Part shown: one piece after another, positions 1 to 7,125 of the stretch
Numbering within the stretch: position 1 is the stretch's first letter
Layout: every line of letters begins with the position of its first letter
Source: Pelovirga terrestris
Lineage (GTDB): Bacteria; Desulfobacterota; Desulfuromonadia; Desulfuromonadales; Geopsychrobacteraceae
NCBI RefSeq assembly: GCF_014773365.1
Contig: NZ_JACWUN010000008.1
Span: forward strand, 62,001-126,000
Length of the DNA: 64,000 nt
Direction: 5' to 3'
Translations under genes and position numbers: made by a program
Notes under the pieces: model-generated
The model's input: the letters and a program-made list of their open reading frames with translations, nothing else
Databases searched by the model: none
What the model was told of the DNA's origin: nothing

Positions 1-705
1 TATCAACTGCTGCCGGCAACCCAGACCGGCTTGCGCATGCCCATTGATATTGCGATCGATGCATCGCGTCAGCGTTTTTTCGTCAGCGATGCCGAGGCCG
101 GTTTGGTCCGCATCTTTGCCCGGGACAAGGGTCGGGCGCTGGGGGCAATCAGTCACCCGGAGCTGAAGCGTCCGACCGGCATGGCGATTCACCCGCAAAC
201 CGCTGAACTGCTGGTGGTTGACACTGAACAGGCGACCATTATGCGGATCGATCTTGACACCCTGCAGCTCAAGGGGCACATTGGCGCAAGCGGAGAGAAA
301 GAAGGGCTGTTCAACGGCCCGGTGGCGGTGGCGGTCGGGCCGCAGGGACGCATCCATGTGGTAGATTCCCTCAATCACCGCATCCAGGTGTTTTCTGCCG
401 CCGGAGAATTTCTCCTCGCCTTTGGCAGTGCCGGCATGGGTCCGGGCTATTTTTCCCGCCCCAAGGCGATCGGGGTTGATTCGGAAGGGAATATCCACGT
501 ACTTGATACCCTGTTTGATAATATCCAGGTCTTTGACCCTGATGGCCGCCTGCTCATGGCCTATGGCGAACCGGGGCAGGCACCGGGGCAGTTCTGGTTA
601 CCCTCCGGCCTGTTTATTGATGCTCATGATCGCATCTATGTCGCTGACACCTACAATGACCGGGTGCAGATATTCCAGTTTCTTGCGGGAGGAGAACTGC
701 CATGA
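1..705 (+). CDS. NHL-repeat beta-propeller protein, 5' end outside window
   Basis: The reading frame is open from base 1, so the true start lies upstream and only about 234 C-terminal residues are visible. They hold at least four NHL-type blades, each with the pattern of a 'GxFxxPxGIAVD..G.IYVADTxNxRIQVF' unit; the last three, from about residue 90 on, are clearest (for example VDSLNHRIQVF and VADTYNDRVQIF). NHL propellers are usually secreted or periplasmic binding scaffolds. The stop overlaps the start of the multiheme cytochrome gene by 4 nt (ATGA), which implies translational coupling and a role in the same redox complex. In Desulfuromonadales, NHL proteins often accompany outer-surface cytochromes, so a scaffold role in an extracellular electron transfer complex is plausible. 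That role is inference. Confidence 0.85.
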   Translation, partial: YQLLPATQTGLRMPIDIAIDASRQRFFVSDAEAGLVRIFARDKGRALGAISHPELKRPTGMAIHPQTAELLVVDTEQATIMRIDLDTLQLKGHIGASGEKEGLFNGPVAVAVGPQGRIHVVDSLNHRIQVFSAAGEFLLAFGSAGMGPGYFSRPKAIGVDSEGNIHVLDTLFDNIQVFDPDGRLLMAYGEPGQAPGQFWLPSGLFIDAHDRIYVADTYNDRVQIFQFLAGGELP

Positions 706-2471
706 CCAGAAACCTCTGCGGAGTTGTTGCCATCCTCTCACTGCTGGCCCTGCCGTTGTGGGCGTCGAGCAGCATCGTCGATACCAAGCACAACCTGTCG
801 GTGACCGGGCCGGGACCGGTAAAATCCAACGCCGATGAAATCTGTATTTTCTGCCATACCCCGCACCATGCCAGCCCGGAGTTCCCCTATTTGTGGAACC
901 GCAGCTTAAGCCGTGCCGACTATATCCCCTACAGCAGCTCCACCCTGCATGCGGCGGTGGGGCAGCCGACGGGAGCGTCAAAGCTATGCCTCTCATGCCA
1001 CGACGGCACCATCGCCCTGGGCGCGGTATTGACCCGGCCGGAGTTTGTGTTTGACGATGATGTGCGCTTTATGCCGGAAGGGTTTCGTTCGCGCCTGGGC
1101 ACCGACCTGTCGGATGATCATCCGATCTCTTTCGTCTATGACAATGATCTGGCCATGCGCAATAGCCAGCTGCGCCATCCCGACAGTCTGCCGCCGGAGG
1201 TGCATCTTGATGGACGCGGCGAACTGCAGTGTACCGCCTGTCATGACCCGCACGATAATCGCTTCGGCAAATTCATGGTGATGTCGAATGAATATTCGGC
1301 CCTGTGCAGCGCCTGTCACAACCGTACCGGCTGGGACGATTCCAGCCATGCCCTGTCGACCGCCACCTGGAACAACCAGGGGGCTAACCCCTGGCCCCAT
1401 GCTGACTACGCAACCGTCGCCCAGAACGGCTGTGCTAACTGCCATGTCTCCCATGCCGCCGGCAGCTCCGAGCGGCTGCTGCTGTATGCTGCGGAAGAGG
1501 ATAACTGCCTGGCCTGCCATAGCGGTCATGTCGCCACCTCCAATATCAACAGTGAACTGCTCAAGGAGTTTCGCCATGGCGTCCAGGATTATTTCGGCAT
1601 TCATGATCCGGTCGAAGATTTCAGTACCGATCTGGTGACGCAGCACGTGGAATGCACCGACTGCCACAACCCCCATCAGGCCAACAGCGCGCAGCCACCA
1701 ACGCAAATCGGTCAACCACGCGCAGCAGCCGGTCCCACCCGCGGCGTCAGCGGCATCTCTTTGAGTGGCCAGCAGCTGGAAAGCGCCGATTACGAGTACG
1801 AAATCTGCTTCAAATGTCACGCCGATACCAATTTTCTCGGCACACAGCCGCTACAACGGCAGGTCGATCAGCAGAATTTGCGCTTTGCTTTTGATCCGGC
1901 CAACCCCTCGTTCCACCCGCTGGCGAGTTTTCGCTCACGCGCTGGTCGCCCGGCCCCGCCGAGTTTGCTGCCACCCTACGACACCCAGGATCAGTGGCTG
2001 ATCGGTTGCGGCGATTGTCACGGCAACAGCAACCCGAACGGCCCGCGCGGCCCCCACGGCTCGGATAACCCCTATCTGCTGGTGAAGGCCTACGAAACGG
2101 AAGATTCCTTCCCCCTGGAACCGATGACGAGCGAGATGACTGCCTATGCTCTCTGTTATCAGTGCCATGACCGCACCAACGTGCTCAATAACAACAGTTT
2201 TGGCGCACATTCACTTCATATTTCTACCCACCAGGTCACTTGTGCCGTCTGTCATGATCCCCATGGCGTCAGCTATCGCGACGGGGGGACGGAACTCAAC
2301 AACAGCCATCTGATCAACTTTGCCACCGGGCAGTATCCGGGTGCGGTTGCTGATGATATCATAGTCCGTCCCGATGCCCAGGGACGCCTCTACTACGAAA
2401 AGCTTGGTACCTTTAGCGGACAGTGTTTCCTCAATTGTCACAATGTCGAGCACAGCCCGAAAACCTACTAA
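702..2471 (+). CDS. Periplasmic or outer-surface multiheme cytochrome c (12 haem sites)
   Basis: The 589-aa protein starts with a Sec signal peptide (hydrophobic core VVAILSLLALPLWA, cleavage near residue 21-24). I count eleven CxxCH sites: CIFCH, CLSCH, CTACH, CSACH, CANCH, CLACH, CTDCH, CFKCH, CGDCH, CYQCH and CAVCH. A twelfth, CFLNCH near the C terminus, has three residues between the cysteines (CX3CH). Several sites are followed by DPH or NPH, as in the doubled-CxxCH cytochrome families, where such histidines often ligate neighbouring haems. A strong SD (GGAGG) precedes the ATG, which overlaps the NHL gene stop. It probably carries electrons across the periplasm or at the outer membrane. 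The exact family (for example OmcE-like) cannot be decided by eye. Confidence 0.93.
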   Translation: MTRNLCGVVAILSLLALPLWASSSIVDTKHNLSVTGPGPVKSNADEICIFCHTPHHASPEFPYLWNRSLSRADYIPYSSSTLHAAVGQPTGASKLCLSCHDGTIALGAVLTRPEFVFDDDVRFMPEGFRSRLGTDLSDDHPISFVYDNDLAMRNSQLRHPDSLPPEVHLDGRGELQCTACHDPHDNRFGKFMVMSNEYSALCSACHNRTGWDDSSHALSTATWNNQGANPWPHADYATVAQNGCANCHVSHAAGSSERLLLYAAEEDNCLACHSGHVATSNINSELLKEFRHGVQDYFGIHDPVEDFSTDLVTQHVECTDCHNPHQANSAQPPTQIGQPRAAAGPTRGVSGISLSGQQLESADYEYEICFKCHADTNFLGTQPLQRQVDQQNLRFAFDPANPSFHPLASFRSRAGRPAPPSLLPPYDTQDQWLIGCGDCHGNSNPNGPRGPHGSDNPYLLVKAYETEDSFPLEPMTSEMTAYALCYQCHDRTNVLNNNSFGAHSLHISTHQVTCAVCHDPHGVSYRDGGTELNNSHLINFATGQYPGAVADDIIVRPDAQGRLYYEKLGTFSGQCFLNCHNVEHSPKTY

Positions 2472-2489
2472 CCGATTGGAGATTCAACG

Positions 2490-3176
2490 ATGAATGTCAA
2501 AATAACCGCCAATACCCTCCTGCTCCTCCTTTTGCTGTTCTGGGCCGGATCATCCTTGGCCATGGACGTGCGTACCGGTACGGTGCTGATGGGTAAACAT
2601 GCGGGCAAGTACACCATGATGCTGATTGAGGAAGGCGGGGAACAATACTGGATCGCCGCCAATTTCATCGACATCGCTGTCGGCGATCAGATTGAGTTTC
2701 TTGGCGGCCTGCTCATGCGCGATTTTCACAGTGCCGCCATGAATCATACCTTCCCGGAGATTCTGCTGGTGACCAATATCCGCATTTCTAACCAGGTTGA
2801 GGTTCCGGGAGACACGGACATAGTGCAAACAGCGCCAGAGCCCAAGGAGGTAGCCATTCCGACCACCCTGATCGTGCAGCAGCCCGGACAGATATCGGTT
2901 GCTGACCTGTTTGCCACCCGTGAGGACCTGGCCGGCAAAACCGTCAGCCTGACCGCCCGGGTCATCCGCGTCAGCAGCAATATCCAGGGGAAAAACTGGA
3001 TCGCTCTGGCCGATGGGACCGGTAGCGAGCCTGATAACCAGGTGATGACGGTCACCAGCGAAACGGCAAATCTGGGCGATGTCGTTACGGCGACCGGCAT
3101 CCTGCGCAGCGATCACACCGTCGGCATGGGGCACAGCTTCAAGGTGCTGCTGGAAGACGCGGTATTTGCGAAATAA
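2490..3176 (+). CDS. Exported OB-fold-like protein of the cytochrome cluster
   Basis: The 228-aa protein has a clear signal peptide (LLLLLLLFWAGSSLA, cleavage near residue 24) followed by a soluble beta-rich domain. The C-terminal half (about residues 130-228) reads like an OB-fold nucleic-acid-binding-type domain: a 'LAGKTVSLTARVIRVSSNI' strand, 'NWIALADGTG', then 'VVTATGILRSDH'. The N-terminal half (about 25-100) looks like a second copy of the same strand pattern, so the protein may be a tandem OB-fold. It carries no haem motif. It starts 18 nt after the cytochrome gene with SD GGAG, so it is in the same operon. Exported OB-fold proteins beside cytochromes are common in Geobacter-like genomes, but I know of no proven function; assembly or stabilisation of the cytochrome is a guess. 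Confidence 0.75.
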   Translation: MNVKITANTLLLLLLLFWAGSSLAMDVRTGTVLMGKHAGKYTMMLIEEGGEQYWIAANFIDIAVGDQIEFLGGLLMRDFHSAAMNHTFPEILLVTNIRISNQVEVPGDTDIVQTAPEPKEVAIPTTLIVQQPGQISVADLFATREDLAGKTVSLTARVIRVSSNIQGKNWIALADGTGSEPDNQVMTVTSETANLGDVVTATGILRSDHTVGMGHSFKVLLEDAVFAK

Positions 3177-3202
3177 GAAGAGAGGACGGAAAGGCTGTAA
3201 GG

Positions 3203-3290
3203 GCCGTTAAACGTTAAACGTTAAACGTGAAAAGTTAAAAGATTTACGTTTTACGAATTACGTTTTACGATTCACGAATTACGTTTCACA
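3203..3290 (+). repeat. Left copy of TTAAACG/TTTACG repeat block
   Basis: Three tandem copies of the heptamer GTTAAAC (from 3206) run into GTGAAAAGTTAAAAGATTTACG and then irregular TTTTACGAATTACG-type hexamer repeats. The same block, with four heptamers, recurs at 3716 on the other side of the four-helix-bundle gene. The two copies are in direct orientation and differ in unit number, as expected of slippage-prone repeats. The sequence is AT-rich and unlike the flanking cytochrome genes. Confidence 0.85.
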
Positions 3291-3298
3291 GTTCCTCA

Positions 3299-3307
3299 GG
3301 GGGGGGG
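3299..3307 (+). repeat. G9 homopolymer in the ribosome binding region of the four-helix-bundle gene
   Basis: Nine consecutive G residues end one base before the ATG at 3309 and form the only purine-rich ribosome binding sequence of that gene. Tracts of this length slip during replication in many bacteria, so translation of the gene could be altered by tract length. That consequence is inference. Confidence 0.6.
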
Positions 3308-3308
3308 T

Positions 3309-3677
3309 ATGGATATCAGGCCGCATAGAAAATTGGATGTTTGGCAGAAGTCGATGCAATTGACAAAAGATATTTACGAAATTACAACCAGCTTTCCCAG
3401 GTCTGAAGTTTATGGCCTGAGTTCGCAAATGCGACGTGCTGCAACCTCTATCCCAAGCAATATTGCTGAGGGTGCTGGACGCAGAGGAAACAAAGAGTTT
3501 TTGCAGTTCATTGGTATTGCCCAAGGCTCGGCGAGTGAGTTGGATACCCAGCTTGAACTTGCAACCATGGTGGGTTATATCGATAAAGCGACGGGAGAAA
3601 ACCTGGCACAAAAGCTGAATGACCTGACGAAGATGCTCTACGGCCTTTCAAGGGCGCTTCATCCGGAAAGGCCTTAG
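3309..3677 (+). CDS. Four-helix-bundle protein (23S rRNA intervening-sequence / S23 family)
   Basis: The 122-aa protein is typical of the TIGR02436 / IVS family: N-terminal 'RKLDVWQKSMQLTKDIY', then 'FPRSEVYGLSSQMRRAA', the hallmark 'SIPSNIAEGAGR', and a helical C-terminal half with 'EFLQFIGIAQGSASELDTQL'. Relatives sit in intervening sequences of 23S rRNA genes, stand alone, or act as the Avd accessory protein of diversity-generating retroelements. No reverse transcriptase or variable repeat is visible here. It lies inside what is otherwise a cytochrome operon, between two copies of an AT-rich repeat, and its stop codon falls in the first of five tandem 9-bp GCCTTAGAG units. It therefore looks like an inserted cassette. 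Its function is unknown. Confidence 0.9.
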   Translation: MDIRPHRKLDVWQKSMQLTKDIYEITTSFPRSEVYGLSSQMRRAATSIPSNIAEGAGRRGNKEFLQFIGIAQGSASELDTQLELATMVGYIDKATGENLAQKLNDLTKMLYGLSRALHPERP

Positions 3678-3715
3678 AGGCCTTAGAGGCCTTAGAGGCC
3701 TTAGAGGCCTTAGAG
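3671..3715 (+). repeat. Five tandem copies of a 9-bp unit (GCCTTAGAG)
   Basis: Five perfect head-to-tail copies of GCCTTAGAG. The TAG in the first copy is the stop codon of the four-helix-bundle gene. The array ends directly at the right TTAAACG repeat block. Confidence 0.95.
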
Positions 3716-3886
3716 GCCGTTAAACGTTAAACGTTAAACGTTAAACGTGAAAAGTTAAAAGATTTACGGATTACGTTTTACGATTTACGGATTACGTTTT
3801 ACGATTTACGTTTTACGATTTACGTTTCACGTTTCACGTTTTACGTTTTACGAATTACGTTTTACGAATTACAGATTACGGATCGG
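3716..3886 (+). repeat. Right copy of TTAAACG/TTTACG repeat block
   Basis: Four GTTAAAC heptamers (3719-3746), then the same GTGAAAAGTTAAAAGATTTACG stretch as in the left copy, then a longer run of about 20 degenerate TTTACG, ATTACG and TTCACG hexamers. The block ends about 10 nt before the start of the HAMP gene at 3895, leaving the SD GGAG intact. The direct-repeat arrangement around the four-helix-bundle gene suggests an insertion unit. Confidence 0.85.
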
Positions 3887-3894
3887 AGTACAGC

Positions 3895-4482
3895 ATGGCA
3901 AACGACCAACCAACAGCACAACTCGACATGATCCCGCGCTTTTTCTATCGGCACATCGGCATTTGCTTGAGCTTGTTCTTTGTCGTGGTGGTGCTGGTCT
4001 GGCAGGTGTACCTGTATTTCCAGACCCGGGTCTTTCTCGAGGCTCATTACAGCGCGGTGATGCTGAAGCTGATGCAGATAAAGGAAGATGTTCTGCTCAA
4101 CTCGGTTATCACCAGCCTGGTGTTTTTTGCGGTCCCCTGCTTACTGGCGGCGGCTTTTCTGGTCTACTATTCTCATCGCATCGCCGGGCCCATGTATCGG
4201 ATTAAACGTTATCTGAAAGAAGACCTGAAGCAGCCGAAAGCCCAGGACCTGAGATTCAGGGAATCCGATGTACTCCATTCCCTGGCAACGGCAGTCAATA
4301 AGGTACAGCATCGCTACCGCGCTGATCAGCAAACCCTCGATCAGTCGCTGCGGGAGATCGAGGACTTGCTGGAAACAGTAACCTCACGCCATAACGCAGG
4401 GGAACCGGTTGACGTGCCGCTGGGCAGAATCAATGTCCTGTGTAAAAAAATGCAGCTCACGGTTGAAATGGTTAAAAAATGA
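3895..4482 (+). CDS. Two-TM membrane protein with HAMP-like linker and no output domain
   Basis: The 195-aa protein has two membrane segments (about residues 20-42 and 73-95) with only about 30 residues between them, so the periplasmic part is small. The second segment runs into a HAMP-type stretch beginning SHRIAGPMYRIKRYL, then a helical cytoplasmic tail of about 80 residues. There is no methyl-accepting, kinase or GGDEF domain. The stop overlaps the next gene, a 7-haem cytochrome, by 4 nt. SD GGAG is seven bases before the ATG. A second protein of the same build lies directly after that cytochrome, so the pair may anchor the cytochrome or relay its redox state to cytoplasmic partners. That role is inference. 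Confidence 0.8.
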   Translation: MANDQPTAQLDMIPRFFYRHIGICLSLFFVVVVLVWQVYLYFQTRVFLEAHYSAVMLKLMQIKEDVLLNSVITSLVFFAVPCLLAAAFLVYYSHRIAGPMYRIKRYLKEDLKQPKAQDLRFRESDVLHSLATAVNKVQHRYRADQQTLDQSLREIEDLLETVTSRHNAGEPVDVPLGRINVLCKKMQLTVEMVKK

Positions 4483-5258
4483 GCAGAACAATCCGCAGCA
4501 TTTTCGTTGTTGTTATTATCAGCGTTGTACTGATTGCGGCCTGGGTTCTGTCGTCACAGGATGGTCACCGCTTTGCCCCTGACGACTGCCTCATCTGTCA
4601 TACCAGTGCGCAAGGTGGGCGTAACAACCTGCGTCCCGATGTCACTGAATCCTGCGCCACCTGTCACCCGTCGCAGCGCGACTATCAGGCCCATCCAACC
4701 GACATCATCCCAAAAAAACACCTGCCCGGTGACATGCTGCTGGTAGACGGACGATTTACCTGCGTCAGTTGTCATGATGTTCACCAGGGCAAGAGCAAGT
4801 CGGGACGGCGGGCGGCCTATTACCTGCGCCGTAATGTTGCGGGCAAACCCTTTTGCCTGATCTGCCACGATGTCGACGATAAGGGACACATGCTGATCGG
4901 CACAACCCACGTCGGCCAATTTGAGGTGCAAGACCGCGGGATCCGCATGGATGCGACCACCCTGTTGTGCATTGAGTGCCACATGGACCGCATCGCTTCG
5001 ATTGACGCTGACCTTGGCGCCGGCAACTGGAACCACTTTTCCGGCCGCTTGAACCACCCGATCGGCAGCTCCTATCAGGAGGCTTACCGCGAGCGCCCCA
5101 TGGCCTATACACCGCCTGAATTTCTACCCGAAGAGGTGAAGTTGTTTGATGGAAAAATTGGCTGCGGCACCTGCCACAACCGCTACTCGGGCATTCAACA
5201 CATGCTGGTGATAAGCAACTACCGCAGCGCCTTGTGCCTGTCCTGCCACAATAAATAA
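4479..5258 (+). CDS. Membrane-anchored or periplasmic 7-haem cytochrome c
   Basis: The 259-aa protein has an N-terminal hydrophobic segment (about residues 7-24, FVVVIISVVLIAAWVL) that is either a signal peptide or an uncleaved anchor. It holds seven CxxCH haem sites: CLICH, CATCH, CVSCH, CLICH, CIECH, CGTCH and CLSCH. Spacing is irregular, with a gap of about 70 residues before the last two, where the pattern 'CGTCHN..SGIQHMLVISNYRSALCLSCH' resembles the 12-haem protein near its third and fourth haems (HDNRFGKFMVMSNEYSALC). The two cytochromes therefore share a domain. The gene is translationally coupled to the preceding HAMP gene and 10 nt ahead of the next one. It likely passes electrons between the inner membrane and periplasmic or outer-surface carriers. 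Confidence 0.9.
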   Translation: MSRTIRSIFVVVIISVVLIAAWVLSSQDGHRFAPDDCLICHTSAQGGRNNLRPDVTESCATCHPSQRDYQAHPTDIIPKKHLPGDMLLVDGRFTCVSCHDVHQGKSKSGRRAAYYLRRNVAGKPFCLICHDVDDKGHMLIGTTHVGQFEVQDRGIRMDATTLLCIECHMDRIASIDADLGAGNWNHFSGRLNHPIGSSYQEAYRERPMAYTPPEFLPEEVKLFDGKIGCGTCHNRYSGIQHMLVISNYRSALCLSCHNK

Positions 5259-5268
5259 GGAACCTGGA

Positions 5269-5847
5269 ATGAAGAAAATCCCATTTTTCCGCAGACAATA
5301 CATTGTCGACAAGGGCACCTTTCAGGGCAAGTTTCTCATCCCCTTTATGCTCTCCTGGTTTTTGGCGGCGGGGCTGTCAACGGTATTTTTCAACTACATG
5401 GTGCACCGCGAGATCGACAAGCTGCTGTGGCGGGCGCACGTGACCATTGACACAACCGACCAGATCATCGGGCAGATTTTTCTGTACACCGTCGGCCTTA
5501 CCTTTGCCCTGATTGTTATCCTGGTGGCCGGATCCTGCTGGTTTATCCGGCAAAAGTCCAACGGCGTCGCCATCCGCCTGGTGAAGGATCTGGAGATGGT
5601 TGCTACAGGGGATTTTTCAAAGCAAATCTGGCTGCGCAAAAATGATGAATTTAAGGAGGTTGCCGCTGCGCTTAACGACTTTATTGCAGAAAAACGCGCC
5701 ACCTACCAGCAACTGCACAGTGGCCTGAACCAGCTGGTCAGTCGTGTTTACAACGCTGAGCTGGCAACAGCAAGAAGACAACTGACCAACGAAGACCTTA
5801 AACTACTGACCGAGCTAGCGGGCAAACTCCGACAACAGCTGAAATGA
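5269..5847 (+). CDS. Second two-TM HAMP-type membrane protein without output domain
   Basis: The 192-aa protein has membrane segments at about residues 24-44 and 68-90, a short periplasmic loop, then a HAMP-like region (RLVKDLEMVATGDFSKQIWLRKNDEFKEVAAALNDF reads as the usual P-x-x-x-L/GDF/DE-F pattern in part) and a coiled C-terminal tail. It resembles the 195-aa protein upstream in size and layout, though identity by eye is low. It begins 10 nt after the 7-haem cytochrome with SD AAGGAA and ends 6 nt before the diguanylate cyclase. A split receptor is conceivable, with this protein supplying membrane and HAMP parts. That is speculation. Confidence 0.8.
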   Translation: MKKIPFFRRQYIVDKGTFQGKFLIPFMLSWFLAAGLSTVFFNYMVHREIDKLLWRAHVTIDTTDQIIGQIFLYTVGLTFALIVILVAGSCWFIRQKSNGVAIRLVKDLEMVATGDFSKQIWLRKNDEFKEVAAALNDFIAEKRATYQQLHSGLNQLVSRVYNAELATARRQLTNEDLKLLTELAGKLRQQLK

Positions 5848-5853
5848 GGATTG

Positions 5854-7125
5854 ATGCCCCTGCACAACACTGACAACAACAACCTGTCTTCGCGCTTTTT
5901 TGCCCGGTTGATGGGTATCGGGATGTTGTCTATTCTCGCTATCCTGATACTGGCCGGGCTGGGCCTGAATAGAACCTACCACCACCAGATTTTTGATGAG
6001 GCCAAGCTGGATGCCGTGCAGATTGTCGCGGCGCTTATTCACTTTGAAGGCAATCAATTTATCAAGCAGGATAGCCGGCAAACCTGGCAGATAGAGATCG
6101 GGGACGACCAGATAGCGGATTTTGATCTGAGGTTGCGTGACCTCCTGAAACTTTTTGACATCAGCAAGATCAAAATCTTCGACCATCTATCCCGGGTTGT
6201 CTACAGTACCGATCCTGCCATCATCGGTCAGCGGGATGACAACAACCAACGGCTGGCCAACGCCCTGGCCGGGCAGGTGGATTCTTCGCTGAAACACAAG
6301 GAGGTTCCGGTTGATCTGGCCGATGAGCAAAATTTCAAGCCCGATGTGGTAGGAACCTACGTACCGGTTGTTTCCAAGCAGGGCCAGGTGATCGGTGTCA
6401 TTGAAATCTACAAAGAGGTAACCCACTATCAAGAGATCATCTCGTCCCTGATCTGGAAAAATGTGAGTATTCTGGCGATTGTGTTGTTTCTGGTCGCTTC
6501 GCCGGCCATGCTGATTGTCAAAAACCTCACCGGCCGCCTCGCCGTTGTGCAGGCCCAACTTAAAAATCTGGCAAACATTGATCAACTGACCGGCGTGCTG
6601 GCCCGCCGGGAGATTATGGCTCAAGCCCTATCTGCGGGGTTAAAACCTTTACCTCGCCAGGAAGAGCACAAGGAAAAAACCAACGGTTTGATGATGCTGG
6701 ACATTGATCATTTCAAGCAGATCAACGATAACCACGGGCATCTGACTGGTGATCTGGTACTAAAAATTATTGCCCAGCGCATTCAGACCAGCCTGCGTCA
6801 ACAAGATCTGGTAGGGCGCTTCGGCGGCGAGGAATTTCTCATCATCCTGCCCAACAGCTCGCTGGAAACAACTCATACCCTAGCCGAACGCTGCCGCAAG
6901 CACATCTGCGAAACCCCGATCTCCTGCAATGGCAAAATGATTGACGTGACGGCATCAATTGGTATCAGCTGGTACCGGGTCGGTAGCGATGAGCCGGCAT
7001 TTATGAGTGTCCTTAATGCGGCAGACAAGGCCCTTTACCAGGCTAAAGCCGGGGGACGAAATCAAACTCAAACAAAAGGATTGCCATCAGAGAAGGGCGG
7101 AGAGTCAACTACAGTTAGCCATTGA
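5854..7125 (+). CDS. Membrane sensor diguanylate cyclase (GGEEF)
   Basis: The 423-aa protein has two membrane segments (about residues 18-38 and 203-223) around a periplasmic sensor of about 160 residues that looks like a Cache/PAS-type ligand domain ('FDHLSRVVYSTDPAIIGQ', 'GTYVPVVSKQGQVIGVIEIYKEVT'). The GGDEF domain follows: 'DQLTGVLARRE', 'LDIDHFKQINDNHGH', catalytic GGEEF at 324-328, and an RxxD inhibitory site (RQQD, 315-318) five residues upstream. It should make c-di-GMP and be product inhibited. A TTG directly precedes this ATG in frame (5851), but the SD GAGGA at 5846-5850 fits the ATG better. It closes the redox cluster, so the sensor may respond to redox or electron acceptor state. 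The 3' end overlaps the convergent gene by 21 nt. Confidence 0.92.
   Translation: MPLHNTDNNNLSSRFFARLMGIGMLSILAILILAGLGLNRTYHHQIFDEAKLDAVQIVAALIHFEGNQFIKQDSRQTWQIEIGDDQIADFDLRLRDLLKLFDISKIKIFDHLSRVVYSTDPAIIGQRDDNNQRLANALAGQVDSSLKHKEVPVDLADEQNFKPDVVGTYVPVVSKQGQVIGVIEIYKEVTHYQEIISSLIWKNVSILAIVLFLVASPAMLIVKNLTGRLAVVQAQLKNLANIDQLTGVLARREIMAQALSAGLKPLPRQEEHKEKTNGLMMLDIDHFKQINDNHGHLTGDLVLKIIAQRIQTSLRQQDLVGRFGGEEFLIILPNSSLETTHTLAERCRKHICETPISCNGKMIDVTASIGISWYRVGSDEPAFMSVLNAADKALYQAKAGGRNQTQTKGLPSEKGGESTTVSH

Noticed and set aside
422-838. Many overlapping frames inside the cytochrome, hem and signalling genes
   Set aside because: They are in other frames or on the opposite strand of well-supported genes and lack ribosome sites or family features.
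3309-3677. Diversity-generating retroelement (Avd-like gene)
   Set aside because: No reverse transcriptase, template repeat or variable repeat was found within the window.
3716-3886. TTTACG repeat run as a replication origin or DnaA-box region
   Set aside because: Hexamers are degenerate TTTACG/ATTACG and do not match TTATCCACA. The block is duplicated around a four-helix-bundle gene, and no dnaA or dnaN is near.
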